A stretch of DNA of 64,000 bases from Glandiceps talaboti. Its lineage: Eukaryota; Hemichordata; Enteropneusta; Spengelidae. Both the position numbers and the translations under genes were made by a program. The stretch spans positions 3,125,040-3,189,039 of the forward strand of contig NC_135569.1 of the NCBI RefSeq assembly GCF_964340395.1, read 5' to 3'. The notes below the pieces were generated by a model. It was not told where the DNA came from. It ran no database searches and was given only the letters and a program-made list of their open reading frames with translations. Shown in pieces: positions 25,063-37,620 of this stretch (the first letter of the stretch is position 1; the number at the start of each line of letters is the position of its first letter).

Positions 25063-27195
25063 CTATAGATTTGGTGAATTTTTTATATATCTATTGAAAA
25101 TTAAACAGGTGTGTTCATATTTTTTGAAACCAATACAAGACGAACCATATCAGACTACTGAAAGTTAGTATTGAATGACATCATAGGTAAAAAGTCATAA
25201 AACTTATCTGGTTAATGTGGTCACGAAATTTTAAATTAAAGTACAAATATATATTTATTTTCATTTATTTGAGATGTCTATGAAATTATTATCACGATTA
25301 GACTTAAACCCTCAGATGGAATCACTCAGATTTTGTTTCCAATTCACACACCTATTTTTATTCATATTCCGCTTTTTTATTGGTCTTCTGTGGGATGACG
25401 ACGTGACGGGAGTTAATGCAAAACCACGAGGGAAGTACTGTTATCCTATTAACTGAATACCTAATGTGTCCGCAAGGAAATAAAAAATAAAACGACTAAT
25501 AAACCAGTAATATAAATGCATAGCTTATGCTAACAATGATAAATATTGCAAAAGAAAATCTCACAGGGGCCAGTGGCTAGTTTATACGTATATAATGTAT
25601 TTTATACCCACGGCTATTGTATATCAATTAGTAGCTTACATTCCTAGGGCATATAGAATTGTATATTATAATGTATATTAGAATCTATTAGTCTAAATAA
25701 AAGAAATGATCATATCTTGAGTTCGAATTTCTGATCGAATCCTAAGAATGGGATAATAATTACATAATTAACTTAACTACAGGCGGTCCCATAAGTTTTC
25801 AAACCATACTGACAAAGTCCCTACGTCTGAGCCAGTCATGTGACTTGTTTAACTATTTATAAACAAATGGTAATTTATTTAAATAAGTTATATATACAAA
25901 CTGTGTATCTTTCAACCATCACCTTAATTGATTAATCTGTCACCGTTCAGATTTATTGAATAATGGCGATGCCAGTTGTGCAAATGTCCACATTCCATTC
26001 TTAAGTTTTTTTGTGTACATTTCTGAACTTTCTAATTCACAATATATCGTTTCCAGTGACAAACTTTGCATTTATTAACAAATGCTGGTTTAGTTTATCA
26101 TTGATAGGATATCTATATAGATGATGACAGTTATAATCATTGTCTATAGGGCATCAATCAATGGCAATGACTGTACATATGTCGACCAGAGGCTTAAACT
26201 GTCTCAACTCAATGTACACGCAATCGTACATATCCAAAGACACATGATCTATTTTTACTTTCGTCAATTTGAAATCGTAGATTAAGAACTTTTTAAGGCA
26301 CATGTCGATCAGGGAAAAGTGTAAACTTACGCTGTCATTCTTTAACAAATGCGTTTTCTCTAATTTTGACAAATTTTAAGTTATAAATTATGTGAACTGG
26401 GGACGTAATACAGTATTTTAGTAACAGGCAATGTTCAGCGTGGGGAAACCACAGAGTAAAGAACATTGACAAAAGTGAGTTACGAAGGTTTTATATAAGA
26501 ACAAATACAAAATTGAACAAAACTTAAAAGTGATGAACTAGTGATTCATATTATACGGTTCGTAGCCTGCAGTTTTCAAGAGGTTAGAAATAACAAACTT
26601 GGTAGAAGACATTTAATGCTTTCTAATTGATTTCTGTCGGCAAGTTATAGCTCTAAGCATGTTTTGATCAGCCATGAAATGTTGAGTTAACGGTTGACTG
26701 ATTAGTAGCAGACGACTCTCTTCACAGTCACTGTGCATGTTGTATATCAACCGCATCGCCCTTAGGACGATCTTAGAATTTGTAGACGTTGATGTATCTT
26801 CGCTTCAAGAAATGCATGTATTGACCAGATGTTAAACGTCAAGGCACCAGCATGATAAATCATACCGCATCATGTTAATATCCTACTCTTTCTTATGCAC
26901 TGTGATCCAGTTAGAGTATAGCACTGCCTTAGTCTATCTGCAGATGTCTTCATTTGAAGAACACTTTTCAGGACCGATCAGAAATACGTCGAGGAAGACC
27001 TTGATTTGCGTCAGTTTGAATTTTGTTAGGTTGATACATAGAAGGTGAATAGTCAAGAACAGGCTCTTTATTCGTAAGTATCACTTTCAGACTTGTACTT
27101 TATAACTCATGAATGTTCATTTTAATACAATGCGTGAAGTAAATGAACTCCAAATCTTTCGATCTCATCCCTCCGTCTCTCCTCCCTGTGCTGTC
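25063..27195. other. AT-rich sequence, nothing recognised
   Basis: A 72-codon frame on the minus strand (26154-26372) has no recognisable domain and starts at a non-ATG codon. Nothing else is supported. Confidence 0.4.
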
Positions 27196-27211
27196 TGCCT
27201 GCCTGCCTGCC

Positions 27212-27286
<75 letters not shown>

Positions 27287-27337
27287 ATGTCTGTCTGTAT
27301 GTGCTTATTCTTCCTTTCCCCTCTCCCTCCCTCCCTC

Positions 27338-27431
<94 letters not shown>

Positions 27432-27433
27432 TC
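27196..27433 (+). repeat. Two (GTCT)n arrays with a pyrimidine-rich interruption
   Basis: CTGC units, a GTCT array, a CT-rich core of about 40 bp (CCCTCTCCCTCCCTCCCTCT), and a second GTCT array. Confidence 0.97.
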
Positions 27434-29509
27434 TCTCTCTCAGCTAATATTGTTGAAAAGTACAATATCGATTCAGACAGTTGAGATTGCATTTATATCT
27501 TGTAATTCAGTTTTACTGTAGGTTTACGAGTTTGGAAGGTACAATTACTTTTATCTTGTGATCACACAATTACAAGTTGAATCCCAGAAAAGATGTTTAA
27601 TCGACGTAGGAGAATTACACTACTATTTACAACCTTCATCGTAACCAACTATCTTCAAAGCTATCATACAACTGTCTCTAAAACTGGTCATAGACTTAAG
27701 ATAATCTGCCTTGCCATAGAAGTTGATCTCTATAAGACCAAGGTAATATTAAAAACGGATGGTATTTTGTCAAACCACGGTACTGGGTAGTGCAAATATA
27801 AAATTTAAGTATCGTGGGACAGTTTCAAGCTGGAAAGTGGTCGTAAATCATTCAATCTATTTCCAGGGTTGAAATAAGCTTTTAACTTCAACAGCGTACG
27901 GATCTCAAATCACGCGTACGATGTTGGAAAATATACGACTACTACATAGACCATCACCTACGGGTCTCAAATAACCATACTCTGGAATTTACGGTGACAT
28001 ATACTATAATCGCATTTCATCGCGAACCTGCACGATTGGAACAGAGCGACACATTAATTTATTGAACAATATAGTAACCTACAAATATCTGAAAATTTTA
28101 TCAGTGAAATGTGCTTGGCGTTCTGCTTTAGAATTGTTATTAATGTTTAATAGTCAATTAATCTCAACTTGTAGAGAATTTCCCTCCCCGTGACATTATC
28201 CAGAAAAAATACACTGAAGACAAAGGAGGACTTAAAGCCATTGACTTGCATTGGGGTGTTAAACTTTATAAAGTACATCACTATAACAATCACAAATGCG
28301 GCAAATGGAATTTTTGAAAGTGCTAACTTATGCTGTGTTAAAAATGAGTTTTACTTATAAATAGATGAAAATTGAGCGGAGTTCTTGTACAGTATAATAT
28401 AGGCTACGTGATTAAGTAGGCAATTCACCTAACATTGCATGCATGTACAAAGTGATCAAGTCATCTCTTGAGGAGTTTTTCACCATAGATAACCAAGAGT
28501 ATCATTCTTGCAAGCTAGATACAGTTTGGAAAGTTTGAAGCAGCTAGGAACTTTCTCGCTTTTACAGGAAACCTTAGTCAGCTGGTGTATCGATCAAATA
28601 CTACTTAAAGGATATGGGTAGATTTAGAGATTCTCCGTAGCGTAGTATAACCCTCGTTATTCTATATAACTACAAATGTACGTACAGTTTACTAAGTAGG
28701 AAACCATTGCCCTTAATATGACGTCACAAAGATCTACCAGTAGCCGACTATGTTGAAAATTGATGTTGCTTCACCCTCACTATTAACAGTGTATGTTCGA
28801 AGGTATTCAACCATGAAAGCGTAATGTCACTTTTGTTGCATTTAATTTGGTATTTTCACGTCACAAAATCAAAAACCATACATTTATAGAGCTCTTTATC
28901 TCCTCTATGAAATGACGTCATTGACATGTAAATAATAGTTGAAGTCGCATGACCTTAACGCTAATCTAACATTGCAAGTTGAAGTCACAGGACGTCGATG
29001 GATCTTTACACTTTACCGACTACATTGGCCAGTTAGATAAATACAATCATAGTGAAATCATTGAAATAAGAAAAAAAAACACTCAAAAAAATTAATTTCA
29101 GAAAAAGTGAAAAAGTAACGAATACATTTATCCTGTGGCTAATTTAAAAAAAAAATTAATATTGCACTGCCAGAATAGAATTATTATTATTGTATTGTAA
29201 TCAAATATAGCCACATTCATCAACAAGTCTCCATTCTATTCATAGATGTTTAATCATAGTTAGAAAAAAATCTAAAATGACTTAAATTGAACTAACTGTT
29301 AACAAATATGTTGCATGTAGTCGATATTTAGTTTCCACTTTAGATCAACTTGGACAGGGTATGACAAAAATGTTAACCTCGCTTTCAGGCAAATATAAAA
29401 ATCGTACTTATACCTACTCTAATTTTAAAACTCGATAAAAACTAGGCATACAAAGTACATTTACGAAATTTAATTATATGTATGTATATCATGACCAGAG
29501 TTCAATTAT
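27434..29509. other. AT-rich sequence, nothing recognised
   Basis: No supported gene, repeat or RNA. Confidence 0.45.
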
Positions 29510-29925
29510 ATAAGGTGAACTAATGTTTACCTAAGAAGAACTTTTGCGGAGAAATGTGTTCTACTGACGGGTCTTACGTAACAGGCTCCTTAACTTTACA
29601 GAGATTAAAAAAACAAAGAAGCGTAGTGAGTTATTAAACCATAATATAAGGTGGGCTAATGTTTACCTAGAAAGAACTTTTGCGGAGAAATGTATTCCAC
29701 TGACGGGTCTTACATGAATCCACGTAACAGGCTCCTTAACTTTACGGAAATTAAAAAAGCAAAGAAGCGCAGTGAGTTATTAAACCATAATGTAAGGTGG
29801 GCTAATGTTTACCTGGAAAAAGAGCTTCTGTGGATGAGAAATTTGTTCCACTAAATGGTCTTATATGACGTTATAGGCTCCTTAACTGTACGAAGATTAA
29901 AAACAAAGAAGATTACCGAGAAATT
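29510..29925 (+). repeat. Three tandem copies of a ~136-146-bp unit
   Basis: Copies begin at about 29510, 29646 and 29792 with AAGGTGAACTAATGTTTACC or a close variant, and share GACGGGTCTTAC, AACAGGCTCCTTAACT and AAAGAAGCG-AGTGAGTTATT. The second copy has about 10 extra bases (ATGAATCCAC), which explains the unequal period. The third copy is the most diverged. The array lies about 55 bp upstream of a TIR element. Confidence 0.85.
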
Positions 29926-29980
29926 TGTTCCCCGATTTTTTAATGACTACAGTTGCAATGCACCAAACTAAAAAACTAAC

Positions 29981-30210
29981 AAAAGGGAACTTGCAATCCA
30001 GACTGAGCATGCTCAGACGCAAATGACTATGGGATTATCTGTGGTTATCGTAATATCTTATCTGGAGCTACCGATGAAATTAACCTCTCACAATGGTCAG
30101 GGTAAATATGCATTGATTATTGGTGGTTATAAACAATGTAACAATATTGTTTACAATACTAATTGATTAGCATTTATTATCACATTTCGGCGGGTTGCAA
30201 GGTCCCTATT
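29981..30210. mobile_element. TIR element family B, copy 1
   Basis: Starts AAAAGGGAACTTGCAATCCA and ends, in reverse complement, AATAGGGACCTTGCAACCCG. It matches 58908-59159 along its length (shared blocks ACTGAGCATGC, GACGCAAATGACTATGGGAT, CACAATGGTCAGGGTAAATA). Relative to that copy it lacks about 22 bp just inside the right end. Both copies are preceded by TAAC. There is no coding capacity; its class is MITE-like. Confidence 0.8.
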
Positions 30211-30816
30211 GTGACGAATTTACTGGGTACTTGTGTTTTGTTGTTATTCTTATTCATGAAGTTATCCAGGAAGAAATTTCGCCAAGTACGTGAGCAAACT
30301 GTGAACACGGTTTCTTTTTTTAGATAGAATTGTAGGACTTTAGATGACTGTGCTTGGACACGTAAAACACAGCAAGCCACAGGTGCTATGCCAATAACTT
30401 TTATTGCAACTACCGATTACAATCATGAAGAGAATCCTCACAAAGCATTCACTATTTCCGTTCCTCTCCATCAACCATTCATTCGAATAAGCCACGTTCA
30501 TAAATTTTATCGCTACTTCGAATAAAGAAATCCATCAATTTAGTGCACAAGGTACGTTTCCATCCAGTAGGAAATATAGAGACGCGACTGAATCCAGTAG
30601 GAATTATAGTAAATTTGATTTAGACAGGATATTTGGTGATCCTATTTCAGCTGTGAGTTAAAGCAAAAGGCAATGAGTTTGAGCGTTTTATCGCTTGATT
30701 AATTAGTTAGGTGGCAGGGTTAGTAAATGGTATAGACTTATACAGTACATCCTAGCTATAACTATACTAGTGAATATTAGGCTTTATAGATCAATGAAGC
30801 ATGTTTAATTGCACAG

Positions 30817-30971
30817 GCATGTACTGAATGCAATATTTGCCAGAATGGCATGTACTGAATGCAATATTTGCCAGAATGGCATGTACTGAATGCAATATTT
30901 GCCAGAATGGCATGTACTGAATGCAATATTTGCCAGAATGGCATGTACTGAATGCAATATTTGCCAGAATG
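30817..30971 (+). repeat. 31-bp minisatellite, five identical copies
   Basis: Five units of GCATGTACTGAATGCAATAT plus TTGCCAGAATG start at 30817, 30848, 30879, 30910 and 30941. A partial sixth begins GCATGG at 30972. By eye all five are identical, suggesting recent expansion. Three minus-strand frames here are repeat-derived. Confidence 0.95.
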
Positions 30972-31587
30972 GCATGGAATTGCATTGTTTAACAAAAGTC
31001 AGAACAGGTGACGCTGTAAGGTGAAAAGACAAAGAGATTGCCAATCACAGTCAACTGATTTATTTCCACTGGATAACTTGTTTGCATCCAGCACTGTAAT
31101 ACCGGTAACTTGCTACTTTAGCTACCGCTATATCAAAGTCTCCTTTATGCTGTCTGGAGACAATACTGTGAGTCGGTGAGTCATTCATTAGACCAAAGGG
31201 TGTACTTGGACTAATACGATCAGGCAGCAAAATTAAAATTAACCAAACAGGTCACAAACACCCCCCCCCCACACATATATATAGTACACATGCCTACCAT
31301 CAAACTACTGATAGGAAGGTCAAGGGTTTTGTATACAGTGTTCTTGACATACTAATGAATTTGATTGATTGATGCATGATTTGTTTACCATATTGCATGT
31401 ACAGGGTGCTATTTTCGAGCTTCGGTTGAACGCCACTAGAAACGAATCGTTTAGTCGAACATATAATCGACCATTCATGCATCTAACATTACAGACTTAA
31501 GGGGACTTTTGGGTATGGCACATTTACTCCCAAGGCCGTACGAGTTTAAAGTTATACAGATACAATGAAGTAGAAACATGGCAGTAA

Positions 31588-31690
31588 TCAGAATTAGAAT
31601 TACTTTGTTCATCCCACATGGGGAAATTAAAATGGCTTCAGATAAAAACAAAAACCTGAATATAAAAATAAAACTGCATATTAGTTAAAG
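31588..31690 (-). mobile_element. LINE or SINE 3' tail
   Basis: On the minus strand the sequence reads AATTTCCCCATGTGGGATGA, then ACAAAGTAATTCTAATTCTG. A CCCC-ATG-GGG mini-hairpin just before an AATAAAG-like signal and a short ATTCTA repeat is the usual 3' end of several L2/RTE-type elements and their SINEs. No coding remnant is seen beyond it. Confidence 0.55.
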
Positions 31691-32403
31691 ATGTACGACA
31701 AGATACTATACAGAACAAATGTGGTCGTTGTTAGTTAGCGTTCTTATTTTGTAAATGAATGAACAAAATCCGCCATTTTATCAAATGTGGACTTGTTCAA
31801 CAAAATTCATTTTAAGTGCAGATCCTAGCACGTATACGTCATATAATTAAATCAAGAGTAAGCTACAGTGCTTTACTAGAGGTAAGTCAAATAGGGACTA
31901 TGTAAAGTAATGGTATTCATGACTTTATGTATTGGGTACACCCAAAGTCTCATAAAATGAGATCTTTGTAAGGTACTTAATGGTAATGGTGCACGTAATG
32001 GTAATAGTGCACAATACGATACATTGCAAGTTAAAATTTTCTAGCTCCATAAACAATAATAATGTAAATAGGATTATAAAGTGAATACTTGGTAAGGTAA
32101 GGGGATTAGTCAAATAATTACAGAGCGCATGATTGTTTGCAGCTCCAATGAATACGGCATGCAATAAAAACGTCGAAATTGTTTTTTTTTTTAAATTCAG
32201 TCATGTATATTTGGAGTGATAATTGGTAATTAATCTGAACTAACAGTACATTTAGAGATATACAATGACCAATCGACACACTGGCGTGGTAGATTTTTTT
32301 ATGGCAGAAAACTGTGTCATTACTGTGCTTATTATAAACTTATTACCGAGGACTATTACCGAGGACTTGACTTTGTCAAAGTCAAAGTCAAATTTACGAT
32401 GAT

Positions 32404-32420
32404 GGGGGGGGGGGGGGGGG
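32404..32420 (+). repeat. Poly-G run
   Basis: Seventeen consecutive G after GAT, then AGGG. Poly-C runs of similar type occur near 32501, 31261 and 51687, and poly-G near 7437. Confidence 0.9.
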
Positions 32421-33147
32421 AGGGTCTCTACAACATTGACACTCTGACTTTACCTTTAATTGATATATAGTTCATGGTCATTTTACAGCAGGGGTCCTTG
32501 CCCCCCCCCCCATATAATACAGACTGATGGTATTCAACCTAAAGCGATTGTGAGACAGAGACGAATCGATTTAGATGTAATGTCTATGTGTCAGCTTAGT
32601 ACTAGTAAGATGTCTCAACTTTGTCAGACAACATTGTCAATTCAATGGGCGTCAATATATGTCCCCTTCTACTCGAGTAAATTAACTAATTACTTGCCAG
32701 TATTAGGAAACTCTTTGGTGGTAGCAAAATGATCATTTATTTAAGCCATTCAATCTTGTTGAGGTTCAGTCCGTTTTAATATAGAGAACATTACTAGAGC
32801 TTCTAGAAAATTGTTCGCGACGTGACGAAAATAATTTAAGGAACTTGATGAGAATTTGCAATGACACTCCAGAAGCCTTGTTTTTTAACCTTGTTCTGGT
32901 ACCGTATAGGATATTTGTTTCATATCTACTTAGAAAACTCGTCTCTTCTTATGATTTTAATCGAAATTATATAATTTCAGCTCATTTTTAAATTTTAGAA
33001 ACGATTCATAAGAATGGTGACGAAATTCATTGTTTATACCAGATTCTAATCCCCATAACAAAAAGTAAATAAATACTGTCATTTTATGATAAAATTAGGG
33101 TAACCAATGCTAAAAGTATCATGGTATTGTATCAATAGTTACTCGAA

Positions 33148-33306
33148 TGCGCATGCTCGATCGCTTTTAAAATTCACATATACATGCTTGCTTGGGTAAC
33201 ACCCAGATATTAATTGCTATGGAAACAAGGATATTAAAATCAAAAATCACCGTGCCGTGGTGTAAACTGATTCATCGTTTTATAGATCGATCTACGCGCA
33301 TGCGTG
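33148..33306 (+). promoter_or_regulatory. Possible promoter cluster: X-box and NRF1-like palindromes
   Basis: ATTGCTATGGAAAC at 33213-33226 fits the RFX X-box consensus RYYNYYATRRNRAC at every position. CGCGCATGCGTG at 33295-33306 is one base from the NRF1 palindrome, and TGCGCATGC occurs at 33148-33156. Clustered CG dinucleotides are rare elsewhere in this AT-rich window. An ATG-initiated frame with a good splice donor begins about 260 bp downstream. Function is inference. Confidence 0.3.
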
Positions 33307-33567
33307 ACACATAGCATGACGTATTTAACTGCCATTTCCAACCTTAATTTCATAAATCATACTACATGTCTGAATACTGATAACTCATGACGGTCCTTGA
33401 GTTAGTAATATTTCTTACATATAAATGTGGTATGAATGATATGAATGTTGTATGGAATCACATGAATTAAATCCTTGTTTTTTATGATAGTAATTACCCT
33501 CATAAATGGTTCTTCTAACAAAGCTGTTTGCAACATGTTGCTGCAACACATGTTGTGATTGCATTAG

Positions 33568-33779
33568 ATGTCGGCTCTATATAACTCAATCAAACATGAT
33601 TATTCGTACATCCCGAACCCTGTATCAAACACCGCGGTTTGCTTTTCATTCTCCTTGTTACGTTTTCCGATGATCAAAATCACCTTGTCCAGTAACGGTG
33701 ACTGTTGTAGCTGTCACATCCAATGCCATCGAATAGAACAAGTATATCTGGAACATTGTCAAACGACGGTTGATGTCAG
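33568..33779 (+). CDS. Candidate first coding exon, unassigned
   Basis: An ATG-initiated open frame of 70 codons reaches a strong donor, GTCAG|GTATGTACG, at 33779/33780. If unspliced, the frame continues to 112 residues and stops at 33906. The peptide is Cys/His-rich in its middle (GDCCSCHIQCHRIEQ). No family is recognised. The upstream X-box/NRF1-like cluster is the main contextual support. Chance remains quite possible. Confidence 0.22.
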
Positions 33780-34308
33780 GTATGTACGTAACGCTTTCCC
33801 TGTGAGTTATTACAACATTCGCCATCACTTAGCCATGGTTACATATTCAAATCAAATGCTCAGAGAGTGGTTTTTTAGAATCAAATTCGATTCTGAGAGT
33901 GTCTAAGTGGGAGTCACTCCAACAAATCACATCTCAAATTGTAATCTGTGCTCCCAGCTGAATTATGTAACGTAACCACCACGGGAGTAGAAGTTTTGTA
34001 AACACAGGGGAGGTACGGTCGTTGAAACTGCAAGGACAAGACTGTTAGAAAGCAATGCGAGCATATAGCATTGTCCTCAAATACGATGATTGACTGTTCT
34101 GTGTATGTTTACTAACAAAATCATCTTACTTAAATTTAAACATACATTTCCACTACATACGATTTGTACTACTTTCCTAGCACTCTCCTCCAATTCTAGA
34201 ATATAAAGGTGTGCTTGGGATATTATCACCCTGCATGGAATAAGTTAAAATTATCGCCCGTTGATGGACGCTTACTTCACTAGCACTACCAGTGTATGAC
34301 TCACTACT

Positions 34309-34367
<59 letters not shown>
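34309..34367 (+). repeat. (ACT)n microsatellite
   Basis: About 19 ACT triplets. Unlike the two other ACT arrays in the window, no retrotransposon 3' UTR is visible before it. Confidence 0.95.
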
Positions 34368-34642
34368 TGATTGTTGATAATACAACAAATCTAAATGTTT
34401 ACATTGTTAACCGTCGAGAGATGTATCTATGAAAACACTTTTATAAATCAACGTATTCGGCAAAGAAATATGTTACCTCTTATCTGACTTGGCAGATTAA
34501 ATGGACGTTATTAACAATTGATATATTATGTATTTTCAACAAAACTCAGTAAATTCAGTACGCAAACTATAAATACACACTGAAAGTCATAGTCTGTTTA
34601 GATCTGTATTTGACTCAGCAAACGGTACTAGACTTTGATGAT

Positions 34643-34835
34643 TCACTCACTCACTCACTCACTCACTCACTCACTCACTCACTCACTCACTCACTCACTC
34701 ACTCACTCACTCACTCACTCACTCACTCACTCACTCATTCACTCAAGCAATCAAGCAAGCAAGCAAGCAATTAACCAACCAACCATCCAACCAACCAACC
34801 AACCAACCAACCAACCGACCGACCGACAGACTAAC
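34643..34835 (+). repeat. Composite microsatellite (TCAC)n(CAAG)n(CAAC)n(CGAC)n
   Basis: About 100 bp of TCAC repeats, then AAGC, CAAC and GACC units, each one step different from the last. Confidence 0.96.
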
Positions 34836-35402
34836 AAACCAATCATACTCGCAGAATACGTATCCAACTTCTCATAAATCAATTCACTCAAACTTTGATC
34901 TCATACAGTTATAGTTAGTGTAAGTTGTACATTAAATACACGATCAAAGTTGGTATCCTCGTTGAAAGATTTACTCAATGACATATGATAGAGCTAGGTG
35001 ACATCTGGAAATACTCAATGTTTATTTTCGTCAATCGTTGTAAAGGGGGCTCATAAAATAAAACATCATAATGACTACTACTCATGTACACCAACTATCT
35101 ATAATAAATCAATTCATGTTGAACACTGCACTATATACTGTACAGAAGTATTGGTTTATAAAAGTTACAATATAAACGTTGATATAATAAAATGAGCTTT
35201 GATCTTATGACATAAACTAGTAAACCACTATTTCACAGCATGTGACAAGTGTACACCTATTATATATATGCTAGCATAGCGTCGGGTCCGCCATCTATAC
35301 AACACGTACTTTGACATAAATAATTTACTGTATTAACCTTGAAGAACAGCAGCAAGGACACAGACATTGACCCAAACAATATACTACTAGTGTCAGTATT
35401 CC

Positions 35403-35497
35403 CCATCCATCGATCCATCCATCCATACGTCCCTCTCCATCATTCCTTCCCCCTTCCTTCCGTATTACTTTAACAGCGCACGCGGAAACAAACACGC

Positions 35498-35546
<49 letters not shown>

Positions 35547-35547
35547 C

Positions 35548-35610
<63 letters not shown>

Positions 35611-35631
35611 CATACATAGATAGATAGACAT

Positions 35632-35728
<97 letters not shown>

Positions 35729-35739
35729 TAGATAGATAT
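35403..35739 (+). repeat. Microsatellite group (CCAT)n, (GATA)n, (GACA)n
   Basis: A short CCAT tract at 35403-35428, then about 140 bp of GATA from 35498 and about 95 bp of GACA, ending in GATA at 35739. Confidence 0.96.
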
Positions 35740-35817
35740 TTTCCTCACTTGATATGTAAAAAATTTTCGACCTCTGGCAAATAAATGATTACATTACTTC
35801 ACTACATAAGCATACAT

Positions 35818-36002
35818 TATTAAAGTTTAATCTCTCTACCTGTCTCCTTAAAAGCAGTAAACATCTTTAGAAGTGCCTTTTTACTTAATTCTTCCATCCA
35901 ATTTCTTTTGATTTGGTTTATCAAAACATGAGTATGATGAAATGGAACCATTCTACAACTGCCAAAGTGGTGTATGTCTATACGCATGGCGCCACCATAC
36001 AT
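35818..36002 (-). CDS. Short ATG-initiated open frame, unassigned
   Basis: A 60-codon minus-strand frame begins at ATG (36002-36000), with an in-frame TAG 12 bp upstream, and stops near 35820. The product is basic and helical in its second half (INQIKRNWMEELSKKALLKM). No family is recognised and no splice signals are obvious. It could be a short gene, a terminal-exon remnant or chance. Confidence 0.15.
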
Positions 36003-36073
36003 TGAAATATCTATGTTTTGTTTTGTTACAATAGTCTAAGTGAACAAGTCGTACTCGTTATAAAGAAGATTTG

Positions 36074-36176
<103 letters not shown>

Positions 36177-36578
36177 ACAGGTGTTTCAAATAACATATAC
36201 ATTATACGCTATGTATTTTACGTTGTGATAGTTTTTTAGCATTCAGGAAAATCTGCGCTGTGATTTGATACATACAGTTAAGTCCGTGCTAACGTTTAAC
36301 CACTATCAAAGAATAATTAATAGCTATCATGTTAAATTGCATATTTAAAATCTCCCAATCGACGATTGTAATTCTAGGATCCGCTCAGCTTTCCAAAGGA
36401 TTCATCTAGAGATTAGAATAGACGCCCAAAGAGTTTTAAGAGATAGTTACGTTGAAGAAGAAATTATCATATAAGCATATAATATATATTTATATCTTTA
36501 TAAGTATATAATATATTGCGAGAATGAATGTTCATGGACTCTGGGTTAATTGTTACTAATGAGAATTCCTACAAATAT

Positions 36579-36660
36579 CTTGGAAGCGAATTCCAAATCT
36601 TCGCCGATATTTGTACTATACCCCTGACGATGCTAACGAAATGTGGGATTCGCTTCCAAG
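36579..36660. repeat. 82-bp inverted repeat (hairpin)
   Basis: CTTGGAAGCGAATTCCAAAT at the left faces CTTGGAAGCGAATCCCACAT (reverse complement of the right arm). Arms are about 23 bp with 4-5 mismatches around a 35-bp loop. It may be a remnant of a small transposon. Confidence 0.65.
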
Positions 36661-36730
36661 AAATGCTTTATTTGACTCTGAGTAGTAATTTTCATTAATA
36701 AAAATACTATCTTTACTTGGAACACTATAC

Positions 36731-36834
36731 AGACAGACAGATAGATAGATAGATAGATATACATACATACATATACATACATACATACATACATACATAC
36801 ATACATACATACATACATACATACATACATACAA
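36731..36834 (+). repeat. Compound microsatellite (GACA)n(GATA)n(CATA)n
   Basis: Three successive tetranucleotides, each differing by one base, covering about 104 bp. Confidence 0.96.
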
Positions 36835-37322
36835 ATTAAAGCATTTTGGCTTTCATTTCATACATCACAAATGATGTCATTTGGAATTCATTAGGAATTG
36901 AATTTCCGATTACATAATTGTTATATTAGTTATAATACATAGTAAAATGTCAATTTCAAACATAACCAAGTGAGATAAAATTGGTTAATTATGATATCGT
37001 AAATAAGCTGCAAAGAGGCCAATACTACATGTAATAAATCATCTCCACACGTTTATTTTCCATCAAGTATTACGTCATACGTAACACTTGGGCGCCAAGA
37101 TCGCAACCTATTGTAGCTCATTTGTGACACTTAACAGGATGAAATTAGAGTCACATTTTCACACAGTGAAAACAAACCCCATCAATTAATTCACTGTACG
37201 GGGTATTATTTAGATCATTACGTAAATGTCAACATCGAACAGATATCAATAAATCTAATCTTTTTCACATAATTAAATTCGTAATATTTTGTGATTAGAT
37301 AGACGTACATTTCTTTTGGGAC

Positions 37323-37387
37323 GCTGGGTGGTATGACGTGACATGTTATCTATTTAAGTGATATCGTGAATCACTTGAAAGAACTAC
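37323..37387 (+). repeat. Left direct repeat flanking the 37.6-kb minisatellite
   Basis: GCTGGGTGGTATGACGTGAC to TCACTTGAAAGAACTAC. It recurs at 38296-38385, where a ~27-bp segment containing GACGATGGCGTCTCC is inserted in the middle. Confidence 0.8.
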
Positions 37388-37620
37388 TCTGTAAGGTAAT
37401 GTAACTAACAACTAGGCAGAACAACTGATCAATGTATATCGGTTGCATGTTACTAATGAATAGGACAGATGTTTATTCTTCATGTCGGCACCATATACTA
37501 CCGACTACAAACTGCAGTGACTGTCCCCAGGATGTACAGGTAGGAATAAACATGACATCTTGTCAGTTCGATAGACTGTTGGTTGGCAAGGCCTTGACGT
37601 TTATATAGACTTATCCAATG

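Noticed and set aside
34998-35195. Various 60-90 codon frames across the window
   Set aside because: At this base composition dozens of such frames are expected by chance. Many start at non-ATG codons and lack splice context or recognisable domains.
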